Assembly (NCBI GenBank): GCA_030490835.1
Contig: CM059977.1
Location: 8,646,765 to 8,710,764, forward strand
From: Annona cherimola
Lineage: Eukaryota > Streptophyta > Magnoliopsida > Magnoliales > Annonaceae
DNA length: 64,000 nucleotides
Direction: 5' to 3'
The position numbers were made by a program, and so were the translations under genes. Positions 1-11,629 of this stretch are shown piece after piece. Numbering within the stretch: the first letter of the stretch is position 1; every line of letters begins with the position of its first letter. Below the pieces are notes generated by a model. The model was given only the letters and a program-made list of their open reading frames with translations, ran no database searches and was not told the origin of the DNA.

Positions 1-430
1 GGCCTTTCGAATGACTTTATTTCAGCCATCCATTTTTGCGTCTGGATCACGTCCGACATGTTGGACGGCACGGATGGAATATTTCCGGTTATGCGCGTGG
101 TCGGCTCGTGGTCTTTACCGGGATTACAGTGCCGTGGGCGGAGTGGGAAACAGGGGAATAAATGTGCGTTTGGGACGGGATAAGTGTTGTCCGGATCACA
201 AAAACTGGACCGCGCGGTCAGTATTGGCGACAGAAAATTGACAAGATATGTCGGCCACTTCCCTACGGATTGTGGCCTCATAGTTTGGACGATCCCGACT
301 TTTTGATACTATGGCATGGTTGCGTTGCTACTTTGGTAGTTGCTACTGTTGATGACTGGTAGATAACGCACACTGTAGGATTCCGCCGTTAGAAGGATCT
401 GGTGCTTCTGGTCGACTGGGGCACCTGGCC
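1..430. other. Unassigned higher-GC segment at left edge
   Basis: This stretch is clearly richer in G and C than the DNA after it. Short open frames cross it on the plus strand (11-241 and 162-362), but neither resembles a known protein and no splice or promoter context supports them. It could be the end of a gene or element lying outside the window. Confidence 0.3.
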
Positions 431-479
431 TGCTAAAAAAAACAAGAGTAAAAAACCAACAATTTTGCGTTTAGCTTCT

Positions 480-1200
480 TTGTGTATTTTGTATGAAAAT
501 TTTTTGATATAAAAGTTTTTAAATTATGATAAAATTATATAATATGAGGAGGTAATGACAAAGAGTAAAAAAAAGTTAAAATAGATATGTTAATTTTATA
601 GATAATTGTGTAGAAATGATTGAAATATATGGTAATTGTTTAAGAATTTGTGAAAATGATTTTAAAATATGATAGTTGTAGACAATTAAAAGTTTTAGAG
701 TATGTTTGAAAAGTGATAAAAAAATTTAATAAAAATTTTTCTATAAATTTTTTTGAAATGGAAAAAAATAATGCAATATGATGGGAAAGAAATGAGGAGC
801 AAAAAGAATAAAATTAAAACATATATATATATGATTTATGTAGGAAGTTATATAGAAATAATTGAACTATGGTAGTTGTATAAGAATACATGAACAAATA
901 ATTAAAAATATGATAATTGCATAGAGTGAAAACTTTTTGTGGAAAAAAAACCTTAAAAAAAAAATTTGTAAAATTTTTAAAATGAAAGAAAATTATATGA
1001 TATTATATATGTAATAATGAGAACCAGATAGAATAAAGTTAAAATGGATATGTTAGTTATAAGGATGATTGTATAAAAATGACTGAAAAATAGAGTAATT
1101 GTATATGAATATGTCAAAAAATAATTAAAAATATGAAAATTATAGAGTGTAAAAAGTTTTAATTTGAAAAATTTTATGGTAAAACAAACACACCCATTGA
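480..1200 (+). repeat. Three degenerate head-to-tail copies of a Tourist-like MITE
   Basis: Three successive blocks (about 480-690, 700-945 and 945-1200) repeat the same order of phrases: a run like AAAGTTAAAATAGATA, then GTAGAAATGATTGAA, then AAAATATGATAGTTGTA, then GTGAAAAGTTTT. The last block ends in AACAAACACACCC, the terminus of the family. The same family recurs at least twelve times in the window; the best-bounded copy is at 47664-47944. Confidence 0.6.
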
Positions 1201-2226
1201 GAAATATTAGTTTGAAATATTTTTGTGTTAAAGAAACATGTTGAATGGCGAATTGATGATCTGTTTAGTTGGCACAGCATACATACTAAAAACACAGTGA
1301 GATAAAAAGAGTGAATTAGTTCCCATCGCTGTTCAAACTTTTAATATGATATTTGTTATTTTTAAAGTGTTCATAGCATCCCTGTCTTTTTACATATTAT
1401 TTGCATGCCATTAGAAAAACAAACGTTAATAATGTTAAAGGATTTAGTGTGCTCAACTTTTATGTAACCATTTTACATGACGGTAATTTTATATAACCTT
1501 ATCCATTTTTAACATATCTATGATTGATGCAACTTTTAGTATATTTATTATCTTTAACATCATTTGTTTAGCTAGAGTCTAAGTTTCATCTTCATCAAAT
1601 ATGTGCATAAGCTACATTTGTTCAAAAATAGATATATTCATGTGCAACTTAGGAAAAAAGCTTAAATTCATTCACATGCATATTATAATATAATAATACT
1701 TTCTAAAATCATTTATTCACATTATAAGAATATTTTAGATGGTTCAGATGTTGAAAATATTACTTAAAATTAATATTTAGTATTAAATTATTTTATGTCG
1801 ATTTATAAATAGGCTTATATAAAGTGACATTCAACAAATAAAAGGGTTTCATTGATAAGTAAATAATAATAAATACAATAGATGAAGTAAATTTTTCATC
1901 GACCATCTAGATATTTAAAATTGAAGAAATTAAACAAAAGAATTCACAGGAGCATAGCCCTTTCTTAGTACTTACTATTTACATCATTGTCTCGTCATCT
2001 CCTGAGCCTTCATTTTGTCAAGCTTTTCAACTAAACCATTCTTGAAGTTCCAGTGAGTTATTGTTTTCTTGAATGAAAACAATAATAATATATTAGTGTG
2101 TCTTATATTCTGAGTATTTTAATTGTATAATTTTTGGATTATATGTTGGTTTTGTACGAGAGCTCATAGAAGTTCTATTTATTGGCATATCAATTAAAGA
2201 TTCAATAAAATTTCAAACATAATAAC
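1201..2226. other. Gene-free AT-rich DNA with a degenerate MITE
   Basis: No supported gene. About 1480-1850 resembles, in inverted orientation, the internal part of the TIR family at 12745-13280 (phrases for TTCAGATGTTGAAAATATTACTT and neighbouring AT-rich words). No clean ends or target duplication are visible. Confidence 0.35.
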
Positions 2227-3637
2227 CCGTGACTTGCCCCGACCCAGCACTATTTTATACCATAGCAAGGAGGGTCGAGAATTTAAGAATTTTTTGAAAT
2301 TGCGTGTTGTAGCGAACCAACTGGATCCCGAACTTTCTTATACCATTTTTAACCTACCGACTAGGGGTGTAAATAGGGTTGGGTTCAACCCGAGCCCGCA
2401 TCAACCCGAACCGATTTATACCATGGTTGGGTTGAGGTTTTGGAAATTTGGTTTTTTAAAAATGGGTTCAACCCGACCCGATTTTAAAAATGGGTTAGGG
2501 TCGGTCGACCCGACCCGACCCGATTTCATAAGGTATGTATTTACATACATTTATGAGAGTGCATTTCATTCATATTGCTTAGATATTTAAATAAAATTGT
2601 GTTGAGTTTGGAAATTTGTTTAACTATTTGGTTGTCAAATGTTATTTGAATTTATTTGGTTTGGAAATATATTTGGTTAATTAGTTGTGAAATTATGTTT
2701 GGATTATTTTGTTATATTGCATCGTAAATAGGTTGTTTAGATATTTGCTCGCATTGGTGATTTAGAATAACATAACAGGTCAACTGAGAACTTAAGATGT
2801 TTGTAGCTTTGATTGGAAGCCAACTAAGAAGGCAAGTAAGACTATAATATTCATTTTTCTAATTTGCATAATTTACTGTAATAATTTTACTTGGCTTTCA
2901 CTTTTTGACTTGCAGAAGACATCGATTGCTCAAAAATACAAAAACAAAAAAAAGAATCAATTACTAAATTTATCCTCCACTTTTGAGCTATGTAGAACTT
3001 TTATTGGTACTTATTGTTTTTATAATTATAATTATTTTTATTATTTTAGAAATTCAGGTGAACAAAACTTTAACTAGCATTGATAACATGTGTAATCTAT
3101 TAGCCCGATTTCTAACCCGAACCGAACCGATTTGAGGTGGGTTGAAATAGGGTTGGGTTAAGATGTGAAAAGTAGGGTTGAAAGTAGGGTTGGGTTGTGA
3201 TTTTACAATGTGGGTTAGGGTTGTATTTGTGCCAACCCGAGTCAACCCGACCCGATTTACACCCCTACTACCGACCCACCTAACTTGGTTCTTAAGTTAT
3301 GGAAAATTTCTAAAAGAGGCAGTTTCATTAACTTGTTCTAATATTGATATTTTATTTAAACATAATTTTTTACTTTAACTAATTATTAATAAGTTGAAGC
3401 ATACAATATTTAAATTTAGTATCGGCATATTTTTATACTTAATAGGTTCATAAATTCTTAAAATCATCCTACTAGACTTTTATTTTTTGTCCGATTAAAA
3501 AAAAGGAAGGGTTAAACCAACCTTGTCCTAACCCCGTATAAAAATAAGGATCAAACACGACTTTTAAAATGTAGTGTCAATGTTGAGCACACCTTAGCCT
3601 GTCCTGACTCGCCCCGATTCTCACCTCTATGTAGAAG
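2227..3637. mobile_element. Older hAT-like element, split by a younger insertion
   Basis: The sequence on both sides of the 2362-3267 insertion matches the element at 53455-54176. The shared parts are a GACCCG-type rich left end, the AT-rich middle with ATACAATATTTAAATTTAGTAT (around 3398-3420), and a right end finishing in GATTCTCACCTCTA near 3637. Removing the insertion and one copy of CTACCGAC rejoins the older element. Its left terminus is eroded, so the start is approximate. Confidence 0.5.
2362..3267. mobile_element. Non-autonomous hAT-type element, copy 1
   Basis: The 906-bp element has terminal inverted repeats TAGGGGTGTAAAT... and ...ATTTACACCCCTA. It is flanked by a perfect 8-bp target duplication CTACCGAC (2354-2361 and 3268-3275), the length produced by hAT transposases. 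Subterminal arms are packed with AACCCGACCCG / GGGTTGGGTT words. No transposase frame is present, so it must have been mobilised in trans. It is about 95% alike by eye to copy 2 at 4861-5777. The small frames read from its arms are not genes. Confidence 0.85.
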
Positions 3638-3685
3638 AGAGAGCATTCATTTGTTCATATGTAGCTCCTTTATCTTTACATAAGG

Positions 3686-3915
3686 CATGTTTGTTTAATA
3701 AAAAAACTTTTCAAATCAAAATTTTTCAACTACGTTACATTTCAATCATTTCTGTATAACTACTTATACAACTAATATATCTATTTTAACTTTATTCTAT
3801 CTACTTATCATCATTATCATTATCATATTGTATTATTTTCTCTTAATTCAAAAACTTTCACACTAAAAACTTTTTATACAAAATTGTATCATTGATTCAT
3901 TTCGCAAACACACCC
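3686..3915 (-). repeat. Tourist-like MITE copy
   Basis: Begins GCATGTTTGTTTAATAA and ends near CAAACACACCC. The middle carries ACAACTAATATATCTATTTTAACTTTATTCTAT, as in the well-bounded copy at 47664-47944. Target duplication not resolved. Confidence 0.55.
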
Positions 3916-4852
3916 ATAGCAATTCATATACATCCTCCAAGGCCCGTCATTGGTTGCACTATATGTGCACGGTAGACAGGTCATGTTCTAAATTGATACA
4001 GGGTTTTACGCTTTTACTTATATGAAACCTGTTTAACACAAACGATTTTATATATTATTGAATTCTAGTGAATCAAATGATTTTCCCACATTTTAAAGCA
4101 AGCACAGGTCACCCAATAATTCCATTAAAGTACTTTACACGTCATTTTATCATTTTAAAGCAGGCACAGTTCGCCCAATAATCCCATTTAGTCATTTCTG
4201 GCATTATAATAAAACTATTTGTGTTAGACGGTCACAAAATAACCGCATAGGCAAGGTGTGCCTATCGGTTGAGGCATCCGTACGGTTTAGGATGGTAAAA
4301 TTAGAAGAAAATGAGATAATAAAATCAGGTAAAAAATATTATTGTGTATTTGTACGTTAAAGCCCCACCTAATGGAAAATGATTTATGACGATGATTTAT
4401 ACGTTAAAGCTTACATTGAGAATAAGAACTAATATTAAAAATAAAAAGTAAAGTTATTATTTATTGCAAATATGAAAAAAAAAAATTTAAGCACGGTAAA
4501 GGAGATAGCGAGTAGGAAGGTGGAGAATTCCCTCTCCTGCATACTGTCAAGAAAATAATTTTACACCTTAATTATTTAACTATAATATTTTTTCATTTTT
4601 AATTCTGTATTCCAATTATTTGGTCATACAATTACCTGTTTACTTCATTTATTTCCACTTTACTCAATTATATTAAATCACTTTCACACTCTTCGAAAAT
4701 ATTTCTTTAATTACTTCTCCGCCTCTTTACATACTCACGTTGCAAACGGTGCTTTAGAAATAAAAAATCTAATCCTTTCTTAGTTTCCTTTGTTCTTATC
4801 TACTTACGTTCATGAATTCGATTTTGTTGTGCCGGATCAGAAGCTGGGACTA
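3916..4852. other. Intergenic, no gene seen
   Basis: AT-rich DNA with a short imperfect direct repeat (AAAGCAAGCACAGGTC near 4096 and AAAGCAGGCACAGTTC near 4157). No frame, RNA or bounded element could be supported. Confidence 0.4.
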
Positions 4853-4860
4853 AGCTAAAA

Positions 4861-5777
4861 TAGGGGTGTAAATAGGGTTGGGTTCAACCCGAGCCCGCAT
4901 CAACCCGAACCGATTTATACCATGGTTGGGTTGAGGTTTTGGAAATTTAGTTTTTAAAAAATGGGTTCAACCCGACTCGATTTTTAAAATGGGTTGGGTT
5001 GGGTTAGGGGTCGGTCAACCCGACCCGACCCGATTTCATAAGATATGTATTTACATATATTTATGAGAGTGTATTTCATTCATATTGCTTAGATATTTGA
5101 ATAAAATTGTGTTGAGTTTGGAAATTTGTTTGACTATTTGGTTGTCAAATGTTGTTTGAATTTATTTGGTTTAGAAATATATTTGGTTAATTAGTTGTGA
5201 AATTGTGTTTGGATTATTTGGTTATATTGCATCGTAAATAGGTTGTTTAGATATTTGCTCGCATCGGTGATTTAGAATAACATAACAGGTCAACTGAGAA
5301 CTTAAGATGTTTGTAGCTTTGATTGGAAGCCAACTAAGAAGGTAAGTAAGACTATAATATTCATTTTTCTATTTTGCATAATTTACTGTAATAATTTTAC
5401 TTAGCTTTCACTTTTTGACTTGCAGAAGACATCGATTGTTCAAAAATATAAAAATAAAAAAACGAATCAATTACTAAACTTATCCTCCACTTTTGAGCTA
5501 TGTAGAACTTTTATTGGTACTTATTGTTTTTATAATTATCATTACTTTTATTATTTTAGAAATTCAGGTGAACAAAACTTTAACTAGCATTGATAACATG
5601 TGTAATCTATTAGCCCGATTTCTAACCCGAACCGAACCGATTTGAGGTGGGTTGAAATAGGGTTGGGTTAAGATGTGAAAAGTAGGGTTGAAAATAGGGT
5701 TGAGTTGTGATTTTACAAGGTGGGTTAGGGTTGTATTTGTGCCAACCCGAGTCAACCCGACCCGATTTACACCCCTA
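4861..5777. mobile_element. Non-autonomous hAT-type element, copy 2
   Basis: The 917-bp element has the same TAGGGGTGTAAAT termini as copy 1 and a perfect 8-bp target duplication AGCTAAAA (4853-4860 and 5778-5785). It lies in the same orientation as copy 1, 2.5 kb away, and is nearly identical along its length. Both copies therefore look young. Its left arm contains four G-tracts in a row (4991-5010). It carries no coding capacity. Confidence 0.87.
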
Positions 5778-6129
5778 AGCTAAAACCAGAATGGGTATGT
5801 GGGATGATACAAATAGATTTGATGGGATAAAAATAGTATAAAGGAGTAGGATGGAAATGTAATAATAAATAATGGGAATAGTAAAAATGTTGTATTAGAA
5901 AAGTTTAAAAACTTACCTTGAAAATTAAAAAAGTTATATTAAAAAATAAAATTTCATCCCATTTTTATCCTGTCCAAACCGCGTGGATCATCCCAAACAG
6001 ACCTCATTGCTAAAAGGAAAATACCGGTTAACTTCTCTAACCATTGTATTCTTCCAGAAAAAAGATTTGCTTTACAAGGACAATAATATCTAAAAATAAT
6101 AACAATAATGCGCCTTTTTTGTTACACTT

Positions 6130-6658
6130 AAGGGTGTTAATGGTTTGGATAACCCGTCAATATGTTCGTCCAACCCGTTTATAAATAGGTTTGAGTTGAA
6201 ATTTTTGAATAAATAGATTATGATACATCACACAGTTTTACTATTTAATTAAATAAACGGATTAAAGTTGAGATTTTATAACCTGTCAATCCGTTAAGTA
6301 ACTCATTTAAATCATATAACCCGTTTAACCTATTAAAGTTATATATATATATATTTAAACTCTTTGGTTATTTTCATTTGCTAAGTTCTCCTTCCGTCAT
6401 CTAATTTTTTATTTTTTCACTACTGCCCCAATTTTATTTTTCTATTATTATCTTTCGCAAAAAATACTCTCTTACTTTTCCTAGCAAGAACATCGTCTAC
6501 CAAAGTTTAGGCTTTCAGGTCATCTACCGTACAACTCGTTAACAACCCATCAATCCGTTTATTAAATGGGTTAGAGTTGAAATTTTTTAAATAGATTAAT
6601 AAATAAATTAGAATTGAAATATTTTAAATAAATTAATATTAATATTAAACACTCCTAA
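6130..6658. mobile_element. Degenerate hAT-like MITE
   Basis: The left end AAGGGTGTTAATGG pairs imperfectly with the right end ATTAAACACTCCTAA. The flanks are TTACACTT (6122-6129) and TTACACTC (6659-6666), an 8-bp duplication with one mismatch. The arms carry AACCCGT words related to the two larger hAT copies. It is older than those, given the damaged termini. Confidence 0.65.
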
Positions 6659-6666
6659 TTACACTC

Positions 6667-8040
6667 TTTTCTCGTCACGCCCTCCAAACGCACCTTCAAA
6701 ACCAGCTCCATTGCATTTCCCTGACTAAAACACAACCCATCCAACTCCAAATTGAATGTGCGTTTAATTTTCTACCTACCCGGATTACAACTTGGACAAC
6801 GACCGAGCATTAGGAATGTATGATACACTAATATGTCTCGTCGATAAATAGATAGCTGGATATAATGGATACGCAGCGAGTGCATGTCCCAGTCAGCGCT
6901 CTTGCCCCCTCGTGTCTCTTTCCATGTTGCCAACTGCTACTCTCCTATAAGTCACATCTGGTTTTTTTTTTTTCCTCCCTCTTCTTTCCACCGCGTAATA
7001 ATATGCTCGGAAGAAAATGATTCGTGCCTATTCCTATTCATAGCAAAGGTTTCTCTCGCCAAGTAGTGGGTTTGATCCATCGACTGTTTCGCTTTGACGA
7101 TCAGCCCGGAGGCGGGCTTGCCTCGTGAATTTGTAAACTGCGATGCTGTTGAATGCTGCGGTTTGGGAGTCACATGATCGCGTACATGTCCCAAGCTCCA
7201 GCGCTGACTAGCTGACACAAGATGTAGATTGTAGACTCGAGTTACGTGCAACTTGAACCAAATAAGTTTGGTTTGAGGTCGACCATGCCATCATGTTATT
7301 CTATTGTAGGGTGGTTTGAAGCCTACCCTATCTTATTTTTAGCTTAATCATAATTTCCGTTTCGAATCGATTCTTTAATATGATTTTCAAATTATTTTGA
7401 AAAATATAATTTCATTAAAAATTTTATTTAATAACCTATGGTCAATATAACAATATAATAAAATAATTAAAATGTATTTATTGAATATACTAAATAATAG
7501 ATAAACTAAACAAGTTTCATTATGTAAAAATATGTTTTATATCTTTAAAATGTATTAATCCATTATATAATCATTCATCTACATAAAAATTATGTTTTAA
7601 ATTGTTTAGATGTTGACAATATAACTTTAAAATTTTTATTTAATAAATAATTTGGATCAATTTTGAGCACCCAAATCTTAGAACCTGCTCTATCTTAATT
7701 GAATTAAATATTTTTATTTAAAACATACATTACTCTATACATAAGGGAGTAGAAATATATTATTCCCATTCTACACCAAATGCAAGACAGCACATAGTAC
7801 CAAATCTAATAAGATATTTGATAATATAATAACAATAGAAAAAGTGGAAAAGTGAGAAATGAAATATTTTTAAAAAGTGGATAAACAATATGATATAACA
7901 AAAGTAAAGTCCACATGAATTTTATGGTTATAAGAAAAAATTTATTGAAATACAATAATAAAATTTTAAAAAATAGAGTAATTAGATGATTAAAATATCA
8001 AATCATCTATAAGAAAATGCATGAGAGAGGTAAGAAAATC
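6667..8040. other. Intergenic, no gene seen
   Basis: The first part (to about 7260) is moderately GC-rich; the rest is AT-rich. About 7430-7700 resembles the internal part of the TIR family at 12745-13280 in inverted orientation. The minus-strand frame 6952-7251 has no recognisable similarity and no gene context. Confidence 0.35.
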
Positions 8041-8440
8041 ATGGAAAACTATGGAAATCATTGAAAACAGGGATTCTTGATTCTCTTTAATGGAAGCATG
8101 TGCCCCACTTCTAGGCCTTGGGTGATGTTGCGGGCAGTAACTACAAAATATCATTATGGAATTTGACTCTTTTCTCTTAGTAAATTTACTCACTGGTTAG
8201 GCTAAGATTAAATCAGCACGGGCTTTTCTAGTTGGGAAGATCAAGAGTGTTACTCACTTTTTTTTATACTTATATATTTTCTTGTGTCCTTGGATAAGGA
8301 AATATTGTTGCTCATAGCCTTGCTAAATACACTATTATAAATTCTAACTATGACACATCATGGGAGGACATCCTATTAGGTTGTACAACTCATTTTTTGT
8401 ACAACGATTTATTATCAATGAATAATTTGCTTAAAAGTTC
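8040..8440 (+). pseudogene. LINE-type RNase H domain relic
   Basis: Around 8311-8435 one plus-strand frame reads AHSLAKYTI, then SWEDILLG, then a short tail. This is the arrangement of the last helix of the RNase H-like (RVT_3) domain that ends many plant non-LTR retrotransposon proteins and their solo derivatives, where an AH-LAK motif is followed by a W and an acidic residue. Upstream the frame is broken by stops, so this is a dead fragment. The identification rests on a short motif and could be wrong. Confidence 0.4.
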
Positions 8441-9730
8441 CATGTCCCTTTTCTTATTTAATAGTTCCATGTCCACTTAGTTTCACCTTTTTTCACGCCT
8501 ATAACTATGATATGGTCACATTGGGATGCAACTTGAGTAATATACCTATACACCGTTCCATTGAATACTCCAAAATAAGTAGAATAAGTTTTTATTTTTA
8601 TATTCATAATACATAGTAAGTCTCAAGTAAAAAAGTACACGATTCACTCAAGTTATGATAGGTTATAAATTTTAAGCATCAGGAATACACCCGAATTACT
8701 CATATATATTTAATATATATTTTATAAAATAACCTTTATAATAAAGAACATAAATACATTTTTTAATTATATATAAACTTATTTAACTTATCTGTTATTT
8801 ATCAAATTTAATAAATATTGTTTAAAAATTATATTATTATCACTTAAATTATAAGTTTTTAAGTAAGGTTATTTTAAGAAATTAATTTGAAACCAAAATA
8901 AGAACCCTTATGATTTTCAATAATAGGGTAGAATAATTTTAGAGCCAAACCTGCCTAAAATAAGGTACGATAAGAATTTTCAAAAATAGCATAAGGATAT
9001 AGCCGACCCCAAATCGAATTTACCCAACCCCAGTTAAAATTTCATATTGAAATTATGTTTTAGTACTTTTATAACTATATAATCGTAATTTGGCATAAAA
9101 ACTATATAATCATACTTTATGGCTATAAAATTATATATTATTTGCATGTGAATTTTTATTTATAAATTATAATTAGGCTTCAAGCATACTCATCATTTTA
9201 GGGAATAGATATGAAGGATATTTTAGGTAAAATACATAATTATATTTAGATATTTTGAAAGTTTGTGAATAGAAATAAAATTAGAACTAAATTTCGTGAG
9301 TACAAGTGGAATTCGGCGAATATGTTACGGTGATCACTATTACACCACGGTAAATGAGAAATTTTTCCGACGACGGAAAAGTAATTCAATCCTTGTGACA
9401 TTACATCTAATAGATGCTCAGTTGCTCACAGAGGACGGGCCATTTCCTGTTTTCAAAGAAAAGTTTTTTCAATTTCAATACTATTTTTCTCATCCTTTCT
9501 TTTTATATAATTTATCATTTTGCGGTGCATAAGAATTTTACTTTACCCCTTCGCAGTACTACATTTTCTATTACTTGTCTTATTGCAGCGGGTGCTTCCT
9601 AACAGGTCCTCAGCAATCCATCGTATTAAACTCTACCAGCGATCAACGCCTCTTCGTACTGTGACGCGTGCCCACGAATTTGTCAATCGGATTGCCAAGG
9701 AATTGTGCCCTACCGAGTGTCACTGTATCG
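8441..9730. other. AT-rich upstream region of the glucanase gene
   Basis: No gene or bounded element. Short open frames at 9296-9602 have no support. The last 150 bp become GC-richer approaching the TATA box. Confidence 0.4.
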
Positions 9731-9734
9731 GGAC

Positions 9735-9740
9735 TATAAA
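9735..9740 (+). promoter_or_regulatory. TATA box of the glucanase gene
   Basis: TATAAA in the context GGGACTATAAAACCAG lies 109 bp before the chosen ATG at 9844. Transcription would begin near 9765, so the longer open frame that starts at 9520 would not be transcribed in full. This decides the start in favour of 9844. Confidence 0.6.
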
Positions 9741-9843
9741 ACCAGTTCCTTCTTTCCAGCGCCCACCAGCAGTCCCAGCATCCATTCCGTCTCATTGCCA
9801 TTTCAGAGAAATTGCTTGCATTGAAAGGGAAGAACCCAGCAAA

Positions 9844-11629
9844 ATGCCGAAACCGTCTCGTTTCCTCCTCTTATTTTTCGTCTTCTTCCTGTCTGTTACA
9901 TCGAGGGTGGCCTGGGGCATCGGCGTCAACTGGGGCACCTCTTCTTCCCACCCACTTCCGCCGCCCAAGGTCGTCGCCCTGCTCCAATCCAATGGCATTT
10001 CCAAAGTCAAGCTCTTCGACGCGGACCCGCAAGTCCTGGAATCCCTCGCCGGCTCCAAAATCGACGTCGTGGTAGGTATACCCAATTCCATGCTCAAGCC
10101 CCTCAACTCTTCCAAGAAGCTTGCCGAGAGCTGGGTCCACGACAATGTATCTCGCTATTTCTCCAATGGAGGTTCTGCGTCAGTAAGAATCGAGTATGCT
10201 GTTCTTCTTCATCTCAATCATCTGCCTTGAATTTTAACTGCATTCGATGTGTCTTCATTTGAGTATCGGATTGTCGTTTAAAGTACCACGAAAAAGTAGA
10301 TGAGCCTAGGGGAATTAAAAAACCCATAGATGTTTCCTCTTTTTTTTTTCCCCTATAATATATATATATATATATTTGTCCAGGCCTATGCACTAGGCAG
10401 GATAGATCTGCTTCATGAGGATGGTGTATGAATTGATGACATGCTAACATGTTCTAGTTACCGCCTTGATTAGCATGATATTAGATAGCTTTACCTTCCA
10501 CTTACAGAGTACTTCACAGATATGTTGCTGTTGGAGATGAGCCATTCCTACAAATCTACGGGGAACAGTTCAAGCCATTTGTTGTTGGTGCTGCAACCAA
10601 TATCCAGCTGGCTCTGGTTGCAGCTAGGTTATCAAACAGAGTGAAAGTTGTTGTTCCTTGTAGTCAGGACATTTGCTTCTCAAATTCAACAATGCCATCA
10701 AAAGGACAGTTCAGGCCCGATCTCAACGAAACAATGATCAAACTACTTTCATTCCTGACCAAGCATGGGTCCCTTTTATGATCAACACCTACCCTTTCTC
10801 GAGTCTTCACATAAACAAGAACTTATCTGCCGGTTATGCTCTCTTCCAATCTACCACACACCCAGTTACAGATGGTCACAATACTTACAAAAACAGCTTT
10901 GATGCAAGCATGGACACCCTGATTTCTGCACTATCGAAAGCTGGATTTGCCGACATGGATATCATTGTTGGCAAGATAGGATGGCCCACGGATGGGGCAG
11001 CGAATGCTTCCTCTGCTGTCGCTCACACCTTTATGAAGGGCTTGGTTAGCCATCTACAGGGCAAGGCTGGAACACCTCTCAGGCCTAGGAGACCTCCCAT
11101 TGAAACATATGTTTTCAGTCTCTTAGACGAAGATCAGAGGAGCATTGTGAATGGAAATTTTGATAGACACTGGGGCATATTCACTTTTGATGGTCAGGCC
11201 AAGTACCAAGTGGATTTAGGCCAAGGTTCAAGAGGCCTCACCAATGCTCAGAATGTGGAATATCTTCCCCTGAAATGGTGTGTGGTAGACGATAACAAGG
11301 ATCTGTCAAACGTCTCACAAAGTGCTGTCCAGGCATGCTCTGCTGCTGATTGTACTGCTTTATCTCGTGGAGGATCTTGTTCTGACATTGACTGGCCTGG
11401 GAATGTATCATATGCTTTTAATAGTTTCTATCAGCAGCGTGACCAACAAGCAGATAGTTGTGATTTTGGTGGGCTGGCTCTAATCACCACTGTTGATCCA
11501 TCAGTTGGTGAGTGCCGGTTCCCTGTTGGCCTCCGGACATCACAGTCCATGTTCCTACATAAGACTCTGGCATGGTCGACATTCTCTACAGCTGTCTGTG
11601 TATCAACATTATTGCTTAGTTTTGCTTAG
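9844..11629 (+). CDS. GPI-anchored glucan endo-1,3-beta-glucosidase (GH17+X8), frameshifted and lacking the nucleophile Glu
   Basis: The family hydrolyses or remodels callose at the cell surface. Exon 1 is 9844-10193; exon 2 is most likely 10520-11629. Residues 1-25 form a signal peptide; the mature part begins IGVNWGT, as in plant GH17. VGDEPF in exon 2 holds the acid/base Glu. WCVVDD...CRFP (about 11275-11521) is an X8/CBM43 domain, followed by a hydrophobic tail typical of GPI signals. Two lesions are visible. First, the frame from exon 1 ends at TGA 10779-10781; one extra base in the CCCTTTT run at 10771-10777 would restore it, giving about 486 residues, the usual family length. Second, the family motif GEIGWPTDG reads GKIGWPTDG (Lys codon at 10972-10974), so the catalytic nucleophile is absent. 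Either it is a young pseudogene, or the indel is a sequencing error and the product is a catalytically dead, possibly glucan-binding, protein. Confidence 0.85.

Noticed and set aside
3054..3245. Minus-strand frame repeated at 5564-5755 with nearly the same protein
   Set aside because: Both lie inside the two hAT copies. The shared protein simply reflects repeat identity and the GACCCG arms.
9520..9843. Longer N-terminus for the glucanase from an ATG at 9520
   Set aside because: The TATA box at 9735 and the signal peptide starting at 9844 show that the longer frame is not part of the transcript or protein.
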